From an uncultured Sutterella sp. (GTDB taxonomy: Bacteria > Pseudomonadota > Gammaproteobacteria > Burkholderiales > Burkholderiaceae_F), in contig CAJKSP010000026.1 in assembly GCA_905202595.1 (NCBI GenBank), positions 1 through 33,215 on the forward strand: a DNA stretch of 33,215 bases, read 5' to 3'. Position 1 is the stretch's first letter. Each line of letters begins with the position of its first letter. The notes beneath the pieces are model-generated. The model was not told where the DNA came from, did no database searches, and saw nothing but the letters and a program-made list of their open reading frames with translations. Below are positions 15,387 to 23,654 of this stretch, in pieces. A program made the translations under genes and the position numbers.

Positions 15387-17289
15387 GAGGAGCCTCGTTG
15401 TTGTTCTCGATGTTTGAAAGGGGCAGGGTGATTTCGGCGCGCAGTCCGTCTGCTTGCGCGTCGAGCCTTCTTGAAAAGCAAAGCGTTCCGCCGTGCTGTT
15501 CTACGATGTTGCGGACAATAGCCAGCCCCAGGCCGAGTCCTTCAGGCTTTTCGCTTGTCGTCGGCGTGGAAAGCGCCGCTAGCTTTTCGTCGCTGATGCG
15601 CGGGCCGACATCCAGCACTTCCATTCGAAGTGTTGCAGTGCAGGCATCAACGCGCACTGTCAATTCCGCCAGCGGGCAAGTGCGGTGAGTGCTTCGTCTG
15701 CTATTGATGCCTGAAATGGAGAGTCTCGGATTGGTGCGAGACGCTTCTATCGCATTGCGCAGCAAGTTCACAACGGCGAGCTCCAGATCCAGGCGGCAGC
15801 CAGAGATCCGATCCCGTTCGAGATCGCCAGTCATTCTGACGAGCGTTTGCTCGAAGAGCTGAGGATAAGTGCCTTCAAGCCGATCGATAAACGATTGCGG
15901 GCTGAACTGCTCGCGCTGCGGCCGATGCTGCCGGGCGTAGCTGCGCACCCGATCGACAATGGCGCTTGCCCGCTGGGCTTGTTCGGCGATATTGCCGCAG
16001 ACAAGCTCAACAGTAGCTTTGTCTGTTCCGCTGTTTGAGGTTTGGCGCGCAAGCGCCTCAGCATAGAAGCGAATGGCTGCCAGCGGCTGATGCACCTCAT
16101 GCGCGATCAGACTGGAGAGCTGACCCACCGCGCCGGCGCGCTGCAGCTGGTTGATGCGCTCTGTTTGTTCAGACTGCTTGGCGTAGGCTTCGGAAAGCTG
16201 GGCTTCGCGTCGGGCAACCAGCTTGTCCGTTCGAATGCTGTGCAGAAACAGCCCGAAAACAGCTGCCGCGAGGAAGGCGAACGCCGGCCAATAAGCCAAG
16301 AAGAAGCCTTGCAGCGTCCATTGCCGCAGATAGGAATAGGGACCGATTTTCAGCGTTTTCAATAGGTCGTCGACCGCTTGAAAATCTGTGGCAACGGCCC
16401 AGGAGCGTCCATCTTCTGCGGGCGGCAGTGACAGCAGCGTCAAGATCAGATGCTTGGCGACGGCCGGAGGAACGCTTGGCATGATCGAGAGCGTTTGCGC
16501 GGGGTAAAGATGCGTGCTGTGGCGGCAGATGACATTGCCGACCGCATCCTCGGGCGGAGGCAGCACTCGGAGCTCGGCTGTCTGCATCGGATGAGTCGAT
16601 GTCATTGCCTCCAAAGCGCAAAGCCGCAGAATGCCGGCATCAACGCGATGCTTTGCGACAGCATCAGCGACTTCAGGCATGGCATCGCTGCGGCCGAAGA
16701 AAACAGCATCGGAAAAGAAATGTTCCGGATCTTCGCCAAGCCGTGCAATCTCGCCGAGAGCAATCTGGTATCCGGAAAATCCTTCAGAAAAATTAGCGGC
16801 AATCCGCTTGCCTTTCAAATCCGACAGTGTGCGGTAGGGGCTGTCTTTGCGGACAACAATGGCAGAACCCTCATTGTGATTGGGGTCTTCAAGACCGGGC
16901 GCCACGGAAGTCAGCAGCGATTTCGCGCCGTACGGTGCAAAGCGTCGGGCCGCTCCGGCACTGGAAACAATTAAATCAACCTCGCCGCGGCGAACGGCTT
17001 CTTCAAGCGCCGGCACAGAGTAGCTGCGAACGGTGACGCCGGTTTTGCCGAAAAACTTTTCAATCGCAGCCACTGTCGACTTCTCGATCGGATCCCGCAT
17101 CTGCGGAAGGGCAAAAGACGACAAAGCCAAACGCACAGGTCCCGCCGCAGGGTCTTGTACATCGGCGGCTTCAGCCGCAGGCGCACCTGCTGCGGCGATG
17201 GTCAGAACGAGCAGCGCCGCCGGCAAACAAGCAGGTCGAAGGAAACGCTTCAGCGTTAGGAATACGGCGAACATGCAGACGATTGTCAT
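15364..17289 (-). CDS. Sensor histidine kinase with PhnD-like periplasmic sensor domain
   Basis: Inner-membrane kinase of 641 residues. A signal peptide or anchor lies at about 12-42. The binding-protein-like domain spans about 50-310; LSDLKGKRIAANFSEGFSGYQ is typical of the PhnD family. GPYSYL at 316-321 precedes one membrane helix (329-351). The phosphoacceptor is H397 in IAHEVHQPLAA. The N-box is NLLRNAIEA, and the G-box is GLGLGLAIVRNIVEQHGG. The catalytic domain carries an insert of about 35 residues between the N-box and the glycine box (SRRSTHRTCPLAELTVRVDACTA region). ATG 17289 is the longest start; an in-frame ATG at 17274 is equally possible. It is divergent from the reductase at 17455 with 165 bp between them, so the pair probably shares a regulatory region. 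Confidence 0.88.
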   Translation of the reverse strand: MTIVCMFAVFLTLKRFLRPACLPAALLVLTIAAAGAPAAEAADVQDPAAGPVRLALSSFALPQMRDPIEKSTVAAIEKFFGKTGVTVRSYSVPALEEAVRRGEVDLIVSSAGAARRFAPYGAKSLLTSVAPGLEDPNHNEGSAIVVRKDSPYRTLSDLKGKRIAANFSEGFSGYQIALGEIARLGEDPEHFFSDAVFFGRSDAMPEVADAVAKHRVDAGILRLCALEAMTSTHPMQTAELRVLPPPEDAVGNVICRHSTHLYPAQTLSIMPSVPPAVAKHLILTLLSLPPAEDGRSWAVATDFQAVDDLLKTLKIGPYSYLRQWTLQGFFLAYWPAFAFLAAAVFGLFLHSIRTDKLVARREAQLSEAYAKQSEQTERINQLQRAGAVGQLSSLIAHEVHQPLAAIRFYAEALARQTSNSGTDKATVELVCGNIAEQAQRASAIVDRVRSYARQHRPQREQFSPQSFIDRLEGTYPQLFEQTLVRMTGDLERDRISGCRLDLELAVVNLLRNAIEASRTNPRLSISGINSRRSTHRTCPLAELTVRVDACTATLRMEVLDVGPRISDEKLAALSTPTTSEKPEGLGLGLAIVRNIVEQHGGTLCFSRRLDAQADGLRAEITLPLSNIENNNEAPHAAHSNC

Positions 17290-17454
17290 GCCGAAGCAGC
17301 ACTTAAAACAACTGTTCCGAAAAGCAAATTGAACGCCCTATATGGTTCGATTGATAGGCCGCAAAACTACTTAACGGCGGGTTCCGCCTACTCTGAACAA
17401 GACCTGAGGGCTGCAAGACCGATGCAGCTCATTTTCCCAAAGGAGGGAATTGCC

Positions 17455-18951
17455 ATGAAAGAAACGATCAACCGACGCCGCATGCTCCAGACAGGCTTGA
17501 TGGGTGCTGTTGCTGCAGGCGCCGCTGCTGCGCCGCAGCTTGCTGCGGCGGCTGAAAAGACCGCGGACGGCTACAAAAAGCTGACGTTTGATCTTGTCGT
17601 CATCGGTTCCGGCTGCGCCGGCATGACGGCAGCTATTGAAGCGGCTGACGGCGGCGCTAAGGTCGCGCTGCTTGAAAAGATGCCGGCCCCCTTCGGCAAT
17701 ACGATCTATGCCGGCGGCCATTTCAACGCAACGAATACCTTCGTGCAGAAGGAAAACGGCTTCACCGATACGATCGAAGAGTTCTACAAGGACATGATGA
17801 CTGTCTCGCAAGGCCGAGGCGATCCTGAGCTCACGCGGATTTATTGCGAAAAGAGCGCCGAGTGCATTCAGTGGCTGACCGACCGCTGCGGCATCAAATG
17901 GGGCAAGATGGTCCGCGAAGTTTGGCCGGCTACGGTGCGCGGCCATGTTGTGGCCGGTCCGCAGAAGCCAGGCGGAGCGCAGCTCACCAAGCAGATGCTT
18001 GATGAAGTCAAGAAGCATAAGAACATCACCTTCATGACCAACACAAAGGTGGTGGAGCTCCTGAAGACGCCGCTCCTGGAATGCACCGGCGTTCGTGCGA
18101 TTTCCAAGAAAGACGGCGCTCTCGAGATTGCCGCGCGTGCGGGCGTCGTCATTGCCACCGGAGGCTTCCATGCCAACAAGGAGATGATCTGCAAGTACAT
18201 GGGAGGCGGCGTCGCCTGGATGCCGCTCCGCGGATCTGCCTACATGATGGGCGAGAACATTACGCTGACGCAGCCGTTCTTCCCCAAATATGTGAATATG
18301 GATCAGTTCCACGGCGGTCCCATCCACGGTCCGTCGCAGGCCAATCCGTCAACCATGGTCAACTACGGCATCATCGTCAATAAGAGCGCGCAGCGCATCA
18401 TTGACGAAGAAAAGACCTACGTTGCGATTGCCAAGGAGTTGCCGAAGATTACAAAGGACAATTGGGCTTTCATCATCATCGACAGTCAGGTTGTAGACAT
18501 CGAAACAGTTGCAACCCGCATTGCACGCTACAAGAAGGCAAAGGCGCCTATCTATACCGGCGAAACGATTGAAGCACTTGCCAAATCTATGGATGTAGAT
18601 CCGAAGACGCTGGTTAAAACAGTTTCTGCCTATAACGAGGCTGTCAAAGCCGGCAAGGCAGATGAACTGGTTCCTCCCAATACTCTCGAAAAGCCTCGTC
18701 TTCTTGAGAAGGGACCGTTTATGGCATTCCCGTTCCAGGGCGGCATGACGGCAACATTCGGCGGCCCGAAGATCAGTCCGAACGGCGAAGTGCTCAATGC
18801 CGAAGGACAGCCGATTCCTGGTCTTTATGCGGCGGGCAACGCCATCGGCGGCTTGTTCTACGATGATTACATCGTCGGCTCGCAGCTGACGGCGGCGGTC
18901 ATTTGGGGACGCCTGGCGGCGCAGCATGCAGTGAAGCGTCTCAAGGCCTAA
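17455..18951 (+). CDS. Tat-exported FAD-dependent reductase, TcuA-like C-terminus
   Basis: Periplasmic flavoprotein of 498 residues, paralogue of 4645. Twin-arginine signal NRRRMLQ (residues 6-12) followed by an alanine-rich stretch. The FAD fold is GSGCAG (51-56) with LLEKM. Active-site positions repeat those of 4645: DQFHGGPI for IHPT, KTYVAIA where fumarate reductases have TRD, MTATFGG for HHTMGG, and GLFYDDYIVGSQLTAA for NRIGG. There is therefore no canonical catalytic arginine, and a conserved tyrosine stands in its neighbourhood. ATG 17455 has a strong ribosome binding site (AAAGGAGGG), so I prefer it to the in-frame 17329. Unlike 4645, no cytochrome gene follows; a terminator lies at 18991. 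It is probably switched on by the divergent kinase and regulator pair. The substrate is unknown. Confidence 0.87.
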   Translation: MKETINRRRMLQTGLMGAVAAGAAAAPQLAAAAEKTADGYKKLTFDLVVIGSGCAGMTAAIEAADGGAKVALLEKMPAPFGNTIYAGGHFNATNTFVQKENGFTDTIEEFYKDMMTVSQGRGDPELTRIYCEKSAECIQWLTDRCGIKWGKMVREVWPATVRGHVVAGPQKPGGAQLTKQMLDEVKKHKNITFMTNTKVVELLKTPLLECTGVRAISKKDGALEIAARAGVVIATGGFHANKEMICKYMGGGVAWMPLRGSAYMMGENITLTQPFFPKYVNMDQFHGGPIHGPSQANPSTMVNYGIIVNKSAQRIIDEEKTYVAIAKELPKITKDNWAFIIIDSQVVDIETVATRIARYKKAKAPIYTGETIEALAKSMDVDPKTLVKTVSAYNEAVKAGKADELVPPNTLEKPRLLEKGPFMAFPFQGGMTATFGGPKISPNGEVLNAEGQPIPGLYAAGNAIGGLFYDDYIVGSQLTAAVIWGRLAAQHAVKRLKA

Positions 18952-18990
18952 TTCATCTAGCTGCGTCTTTAAGCAGGACGTTTAAGCGTC

Positions 18991-19027
18991 AACGGCTTCT
19001 TTGCAGATCAAAGGGGCCGTTTTCTTT
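18991..19027 (+). terminator. Rho-independent terminator after reductase
   Basis: AACGGC and CTTTG pair with CAAAG and GCCGTT around a CAGAT loop with a small internal bulge, then TTTTCTTT. It lies 39 bp after the stop. Confidence 0.8.
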
Positions 19028-19064
19028 GTGGTTCGCTGCCACAGTTTCGTACTGCGATTATTGC

Positions 19065-19081
19065 ACTTAACGTGCAATGTA
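19065..19081. promoter_or_regulatory. Inverted repeat upstream of second autotransporter
   Basis: TTGCAC, a short spacer, GTGCAA: a 6-bp dyad with a TTAAC centre, about 160 bp before the autotransporter start. It may be an operator; no regulator can be named. Confidence 0.35.
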
Positions 19082-19127
19082 AGTTAATGCCTTCATTATG
19101 CTCCTTGTAGACATTTAATTCCAGACG

Positions 19128-19200
19128 CAATAAGAGTAAACACTCATTGCAATAGATGGGGGGGGGGGGTGAACATTCAAGTTCACTCAATAAGAGTGAA
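19128..19200. repeat. Direct repeat CAATAAGAGTRAA flanking the G-tract
   Basis: CAATAAGAGTAAA (19128-19140) recurs as CAATAAGAGTGAA (19188-19200), exactly 60 bp apart, on either side of the G12 tract. The second copy is also the right half of a perfect inverted repeat (TTCACTC, AATAA, GAGTGAA; 19182-19200), and the first sits in an imperfect dyad with the following ACTCATTGC. The paired layout suggests a regulator binding on both sides of the promoter. Confidence 0.65.
19158..19169 (+). repeat. G12 homopolymer upstream of autotransporter
   Basis: Twelve consecutive G residues lie about 70 bp before the ATG of the second autotransporter. A TTGCAA at 19147-19152 could act as a -35 box with the tract forming the spacer. 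A small ATG-led frame starts at 19156 and runs through the tract, but at lengths 11, 12 and 13 it does not join the autotransporter frame. Control would therefore be transcriptional. Confidence 0.8.
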
Positions 19201-19238
19201 AAGTTATTTATCGAAGCTTGGAACTGGAGCTGTTAACG

Positions 19239-21500
19239 ATGAAGGGAAATAGGTTGAATTTATTGACGATGAGCATTCTTGCTACACTTTTCATTCAAGA
19301 TCAGGCAGCTGCAAGCACTCTGGTTAATGGAAGCTATTTCAAACCGACAGCTTCTCTAGTGGCATTTGATGGTACAGATAATCACTTGTTTGATCTCTCT
19401 CATCTTAAATATGCCAAAGAATCCTCTGGCACGATTTATGGTGCAGTAGTTTGGGGTAATTCTGAGGCTTATGCAGAATCTCAAACTATGGATGTAACGG
19501 TTGAGAATTCCGCTGGCAGTGTTGTCGGCCTCGGCGCTGAGGTGTTTACAGAGAGGGATTCTAACAAAAATGAGATATCGCATTCTAACGGCGGCAAATT
19601 GAGTCTTTCGGCTCAGAGTACTGTTAATGTCGTCGCTTCAGCCAAAAACAGTGCCACTGCCATAGAGGCTATGCGATCAACTGGTGATGAAAGTGCTACA
19701 TCCTCTTTTATTACAATTAATGCTGATACTGTTCGGCTTACTGCAACATCAATAAATGGTTATGCTGTAGGTATTTGGGCGCAAAATAATGATGTTGATG
19801 CGCAGGATCCTTCCAAGATTACGATCAACGCTAATCATACCTACATCACAGCATCCTCTGGAATAGCAAATCCTGATAGTGCTGGAGAATATTCCGATAT
19901 TGGCATCGTAGCATATTCTGGCGCCCAAGTAGAAATTAACGGAGGGTTGACCATTGATGCTCGTACAGCTATCAGTACTCGGGGTAATGCGAAAACTGTA
20001 ATTAATAAAGATGGCACAGGAACAGTTCAAATGAACGGCGATATCATTTTTTATTATGATGCGCCAACTTCCGGAACTTCTGTTGATGCAACTGTAGATA
20101 TCAATCTAACGGGGGCAAATTCTTATCTAAATGGCGATATTTTTATTTCCGGCAATCCTAATCCGCCGGTTGGAAAGGATCAAGTTAATAAAATGAAACT
20201 TGCGCTTTCCAAAGGGGCGACTTGGACGACTGATCGAAACGATAGCTTTACGAACATTCTCAAGCTTGATGGCGGTATCGTGAATTTGGTCGGCGGAGAG
20301 TCCCAACAAGTTTCCATCGGCGATTTGAGTGGCACAGGCATTGTGAATGTGAATACGTCAACTAAAGATGGAAAAACGTTTAAGACAGCTGTACTAGCTG
20401 TTGAAAATGTGGCCGCGGGAACTGAATTGACGTTGGCAATGAACGGCCTTACAGCAGACGATATCCTTGACACTACGGCTGCGCTTAATGCTCTGGGATC
20501 AAGCCTGACGGTTGCAACTGGGAATGCAATTCAAACGCGCTTGATTCGCGAAGGAGATGTGCGCGGTGAAATTGTTCAGCAGATTGATGCCGAAGGTAAC
20601 CAAGGCGCTGTGGTAGAGCGCAACAATACCAAGCTTGAGTCCTTCAAGGGCGTCAACGCCGCTTCGCTCGTGCAGTGGCGCAATCAGGTCAACCACCTGA
20701 CGAAGCGCCTGGGCGACGTCCGCCTGCAGCAGGGCGACGCCGGGGCCTGGGCTCGCGTCTACGGCGGCGAATACAAGTGGGGAGACGCCAATCATGTCGA
20801 CATGACGAGCACCACGGTTCAGGCCGGCGGCGACGCGCGCGTCGGCGACTGGATCGTCGGCGGCGCCTTCAGCTACAGCGATTCGAGCTTCGACCTTGAC
20901 AACGGAGACGGCGACGGAGATCTCTACACAATCGCTCTCTACGGCTCGCGCATGTTCGAAAAGGGCTCCTACATCGACTTTGTTGCCCGCTACGGCTACA
21001 TCAAGAACGACTTCAAGGCCGGCAACATGGACGTCGCGCTTGATTCCAACGCCTTCGGCCTGAGCGTTGAGACCGGCCACACGTTCAAGTTCATGGAGCG
21101 CGCCTACGTTGAGCCGCAGATTGAAGTGAGCTACGGCTACGCTCAGGGCGATGATGCCGTCGCCTCGAACGGCGTTCTGCTCGAGCAGGACGACTACCAG
21201 AATCTCATCACGCGCATCGGTCTTCGCACCGGCTTCGACTTCCCGGAGAATGCCGGCACGATCTACGCGCATGTGAGCTACTCGTACGACTTCCTCGGCG
21301 ATGCTGACGGCATGGCCTCCAAGGACGGCATGCGCACCAGCCTCAGCGAGGATCTCGGCGGCGGCTGGGTGACCTACGGCATCGGCGGCCAGCTCCGCCT
21401 CGGTCAGAGCATCTTTGCCTACGGCGAGCTTGAACGCTCGACCGGCGGCGATGTGGAGAATCCCTGGGCCTTTAATGTTGGCGTTCGTTATCTGTTCTAA
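19239..21500 (+). CDS. Type V autotransporter
   Basis: Outer-membrane and surface protein of 753 residues. ATG 19239 (GGAG upstream) starts a somewhat atypical signal peptide (1-26, DQAAAS). The passenger (about 27-460) is a beta-helix-like repeat protein rich in Asn, Thr, Ser and Ala, with VNVNTST and ITINA repeats. The junction VQWRNQVNHLTKRLGDVRLQQGDAGAWARVYGG is typical of the start of the pertactin/AIDA-type autotransporter barrel, which runs to the terminal YLF (about 478-753). The passenger DNA is clearly AT-rich while the barrel is GC-rich, with a sharp change near 20600. That suggests a separately acquired or fast-evolving passenger. No catalytic motif is visible; adhesion is the likely role. 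A terminator follows at 21567. Confidence 0.92.
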   Translation: MKGNRLNLLTMSILATLFIQDQAAASTLVNGSYFKPTASLVAFDGTDNHLFDLSHLKYAKESSGTIYGAVVWGNSEAYAESQTMDVTVENSAGSVVGLGAEVFTERDSNKNEISHSNGGKLSLSAQSTVNVVASAKNSATAIEAMRSTGDESATSSFITINADTVRLTATSINGYAVGIWAQNNDVDAQDPSKITINANHTYITASSGIANPDSAGEYSDIGIVAYSGAQVEINGGLTIDARTAISTRGNAKTVINKDGTGTVQMNGDIIFYYDAPTSGTSVDATVDINLTGANSYLNGDIFISGNPNPPVGKDQVNKMKLALSKGATWTTDRNDSFTNILKLDGGIVNLVGGESQQVSIGDLSGTGIVNVNTSTKDGKTFKTAVLAVENVAAGTELTLAMNGLTADDILDTTAALNALGSSLTVATGNAIQTRLIREGDVRGEIVQQIDAEGNQGAVVERNNTKLESFKGVNAASLVQWRNQVNHLTKRLGDVRLQQGDAGAWARVYGGEYKWGDANHVDMTSTTVQAGGDARVGDWIVGGAFSYSDSSFDLDNGDGDGDLYTIALYGSRMFEKGSYIDFVARYGYIKNDFKAGNMDVALDSNAFGLSVETGHTFKFMERAYVEPQIEVSYGYAQGDDAVASNGVLLEQDDYQNLITRIGLRTGFDFPENAGTIYAHVSYSYDFLGDADGMASKDGMRTSLSEDLGGGWVTYGIGGQLRLGQSIFAYGELERSTGGDVENPWAFNVGVRYLF

Positions 21501-21566
21501 GCAACATGCTATTCTCTTCGGTTCGTTGAGAACATAACGTACTGCAGAGAATGTTTTCTATAACTG

Positions 21567-21602
21567 AGCCTCAGCCGAACAAGCTGGGGCTTTTGTTTTT
21601 CT
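21567..21602 (+). terminator. Rho-independent terminator of the second autotransporter
   Basis: AGCCTCAGC (21567-21575) pairs with GCTGGGGCT (21583-21591), with one wobble, and is followed by a T-rich run (TTTGTTTTT). Confidence 0.85.
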
Positions 21603-21811
21603 TTTCGAGTGAAGCGGATGGGGTGCACTGTATGGAAAGCAGCAACGCGAACGCCTGCAGTTTCACGCGGTTTATAAAACACCGATCAGGACAAATGATC
21701 TAGACATGAGCGGACGGTTCACTGACTTCGGAGGTCAAACGCTGGGCATTGGATTGCAGGCAAGCGGAGGCGCTTGCGGTTGTCCGCTGGCTTTGGTTGT
21801 CTCCCAACACT
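21603..21811. other. Gap between convergent genes
   Basis: About 210 bp between the autotransporter terminator and the shared terminator at 21812. No gene or motif is recognised. Confidence 0.45.
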
Positions 21812-21856
21812 AAAAAAATCGCGCCGGGCGCATCAAGCGCCCGGCGCGATTTTTAT
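21812..21856 (-). terminator. Perfect 18-bp bidirectional terminator
   Basis: 21814-21831 pairs without mismatch with 21837-21854 (loop ATCAA). The stem is flanked by an A-run on the left and a T-run on the right, so it works in both directions. It mainly ends the minus-strand reductase operon that stops at 21915. Confidence 0.92.
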
Positions 21857-21914
21857 GGCAGGCTTGCGGCTGAAAAGCCGGGAGGCGCGGCTTTTCGGCA
21901 CTCGGCCTGGAAGC

Positions 21915-23405
21915 TTATTCGCCCTTTGCGACGTACATGCCCGTCAGGCGGCCGAAGGTGAAGATGTCGCAGATGGCATTGCCGCCAAGGCGGTTCGTGC
22001 CGTGGATGCCGCCCGTAAGCTCGCCGCAGGCGTGCAGATGCGGAATCACCTTGCCGCGGCGGTCGATCACCTGCGTCTTCGCGTTGATGACGATGCCGCC
22101 CATCGTGTGGTGCACGCTCATGCCGGCGTAGCCCGCATAGAACGGCGCGCGCTCAATCTTGCGCAGAACGTTCGGCGCCTTGCCGAGCGCATCCTTTCCA
22201 CCATCGACGCCGGCGTTGAAGTCGTCGATCGTCTTCTTGAGCGCAGCGGGATCGACGCCCATCTTCTTCGCGAGCTCTTCGATCGTGTCGGCCGTCCAGG
22301 CGTCGCCCGTCTTGAAGCCCTCGGTGATGCTCTTCTGGTGGCCCGGGTTCGTCTCGTCAAAGCCGTTCTGATCGATGATCGAGAAGCCCGTCTGATTGGG
22401 CAGCGACAGAATCGCGTCGCGGATGACGTCGCGGCGCTCGTCTTCGCGCACGAAGCGCTTGCCGTCCGGGCCGACCATGATGAAGTTCTTCACGATGAGG
22501 TGCATCATGACGCGGTGCGTGCGTCCCGGAGGGCAGCCCGGGTTGCACTGGATGAAGTCCATGCCGGTCGTGTCGGCGCCGATGTCTTCAAGCAGCGGAA
22601 TCAGGTCGCCCGTGGCGCCGGCGTGGTTCGTCGTCGTCAGATTGCGCATGCGCGGATCATGAAGCGAGCGCATGTCCGGGTTGGCGCCGAAGCCGCCGGC
22701 CGCGCAGACGACGGCCTTTTCGGCGCGGATGTAGTGCTTCTTCTTGTCCTTGTCTTCGTATTCGACGCCGAGCACCGCGCCTTCAAGCGGCTTTTCGCGA
22801 ATGACGCGGGTCACGCGGGCCTGGCGGCGGATTTCGATGCCGAGCTTCTTGCACTGGGCGCTGAGGACCTTGATGTAGTCGGAGCCGAGAGAGCCGTAGG
22901 GCGCATGGCAGCGCGGGAAGAGGCCGCCGTAAATTTGATAGACGCCCGGCTTGAATTTCATGCCCATGGACTCGAGCCACTGCAGCGCAGCGTAGGAGTT
23001 TTCCGTCATCGTGCGGACAAGCTCGGGATTGGCGCGGTAGTCGCCGCCGCGCAGCGTGTTCTCCGCATGGTTCTCGGGGCTGTCCTTGATGTTCTGCTCC
23101 TTCTGGCGGGGCGGATCGTACGTATTGAAGCCGCCGCCGGAAATGGCGGTGTTGCCGCCGATGTAGGCCATCTTTTCCAGGACGAGAATCTTCTTCACGC
23201 CGTCCTGCGACGCCTTGACGGCGGAAGCGAGGCCGGCGCCGCCCGAGCCGACGACGACCATGTCGTACGTTTCATCCCATTTGGCCGGGAGGCTGCAGAG
23301 ATTCAGGTCCGCAGGGGCGGGCGCAGCGTGCACGGCAGCGCCCGCTGCGGCGGCAGCGCCGGCAGCGGCGCCTGCAAGGAAGCGGCGGCGAGTGAAATCG
23401 GTCAT
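21915..23405 (-). CDS. Tat-exported FAD-dependent reductase (CPPGRTHR type)
   Basis: Periplasmic flavoprotein of 496 residues. Strong twin-arginine signal TRRRFLAGAAAG (residues 5-16). The FAD fold is GSGGAG (53-58) with VLEKM. At the active site, IHPT is replaced by IQCNPGCPPGRTHRVMMH. The catalytic arginine remains in EDERRD, and both HHTMGG and TNRLGGNA are intact. The chemistry of proton transfer to a double bond is therefore probably kept while the substrate pocket differs. Two ATGs adjoin at the start (23408 and 23405); the second has the better distance to AAAGGAG. It lies 249 bp after 23655, with an inverted repeat in between, so it may have its own promoter. The substrate is unknown. 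Confidence 0.88.
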   Translation of the reverse strand: MTDFTRRRFLAGAAAGAAAAAGAAVHAAPAPADLNLCSLPAKWDETYDMVVVGSGGAGLASAVKASQDGVKKILVLEKMAYIGGNTAISGGGFNTYDPPRQKEQNIKDSPENHAENTLRGGDYRANPELVRTMTENSYAALQWLESMGMKFKPGVYQIYGGLFPRCHAPYGSLGSDYIKVLSAQCKKLGIEIRRQARVTRVIREKPLEGAVLGVEYEDKDKKKHYIRAEKAVVCAAGGFGANPDMRSLHDPRMRNLTTTNHAGATGDLIPLLEDIGADTTGMDFIQCNPGCPPGRTHRVMMHLIVKNFIMVGPDGKRFVREDERRDVIRDAILSLPNQTGFSIIDQNGFDETNPGHQKSITEGFKTGDAWTADTIEELAKKMGVDPAALKKTIDDFNAGVDGGKDALGKAPNVLRKIERAPFYAGYAGMSVHHTMGGIVINAKTQVIDRRGKVIPHLHACGELTGGIHGTNRLGGNAICDIFTFGRLTGMYVAKGE

Positions 23406-23511
23406 CATTCTCTCCTTTAAGAAAATTGGTTTTGGTCGGCGGTGCAGATGCCGCCGATGCCTTTCAGTGTGACCGCTCCTTTTGTCCGCCGAAAGAAACT
23501 TTGGTTCTATT

Positions 23512-23539
23512 GACAGTCGGCGGTTTCCCGTTGACTGTC
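23512..23539. promoter_or_regulatory. Inverted repeat GACAGTC/GACTGTC, candidate regulator site
   Basis: Two 7-bp half-sites lie 21 bp apart centre to centre (two helical turns), about 110-135 bp upstream of the reductase starting at 23405. The spacing suits a dimeric response regulator, perhaps the one at 25154. I did not find the same sequence before the other reductases. Confidence 0.4.
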
Positions 23540-23654
23540 TGACGCCTGTTTTGGCGAATAAGGCGCCGTTTGCGGCGGTTTAGGCGGAATTTCGATGATT
23601 TTGCGGGCTGCTGAGGCGCCTGAGAGCGGAGCGCTGCCCGAACGGCTGCAGCCG

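Noticed and set aside
19156..19234. Small ATG-led frame through the G12 tract as a translational switch
   Set aside because: At 11, 12 or 13 G the frame either stops or overlaps the autotransporter start out of frame, so it does not fuse to the gene; there is also no ribosome binding site.
21774..23420. Plus-strand open frame of 548 codons opposite the 21915 reductase
   Set aside because: Antisense shadow; the minus strand has a Tat signal, FAD fold and conserved active-site motifs.
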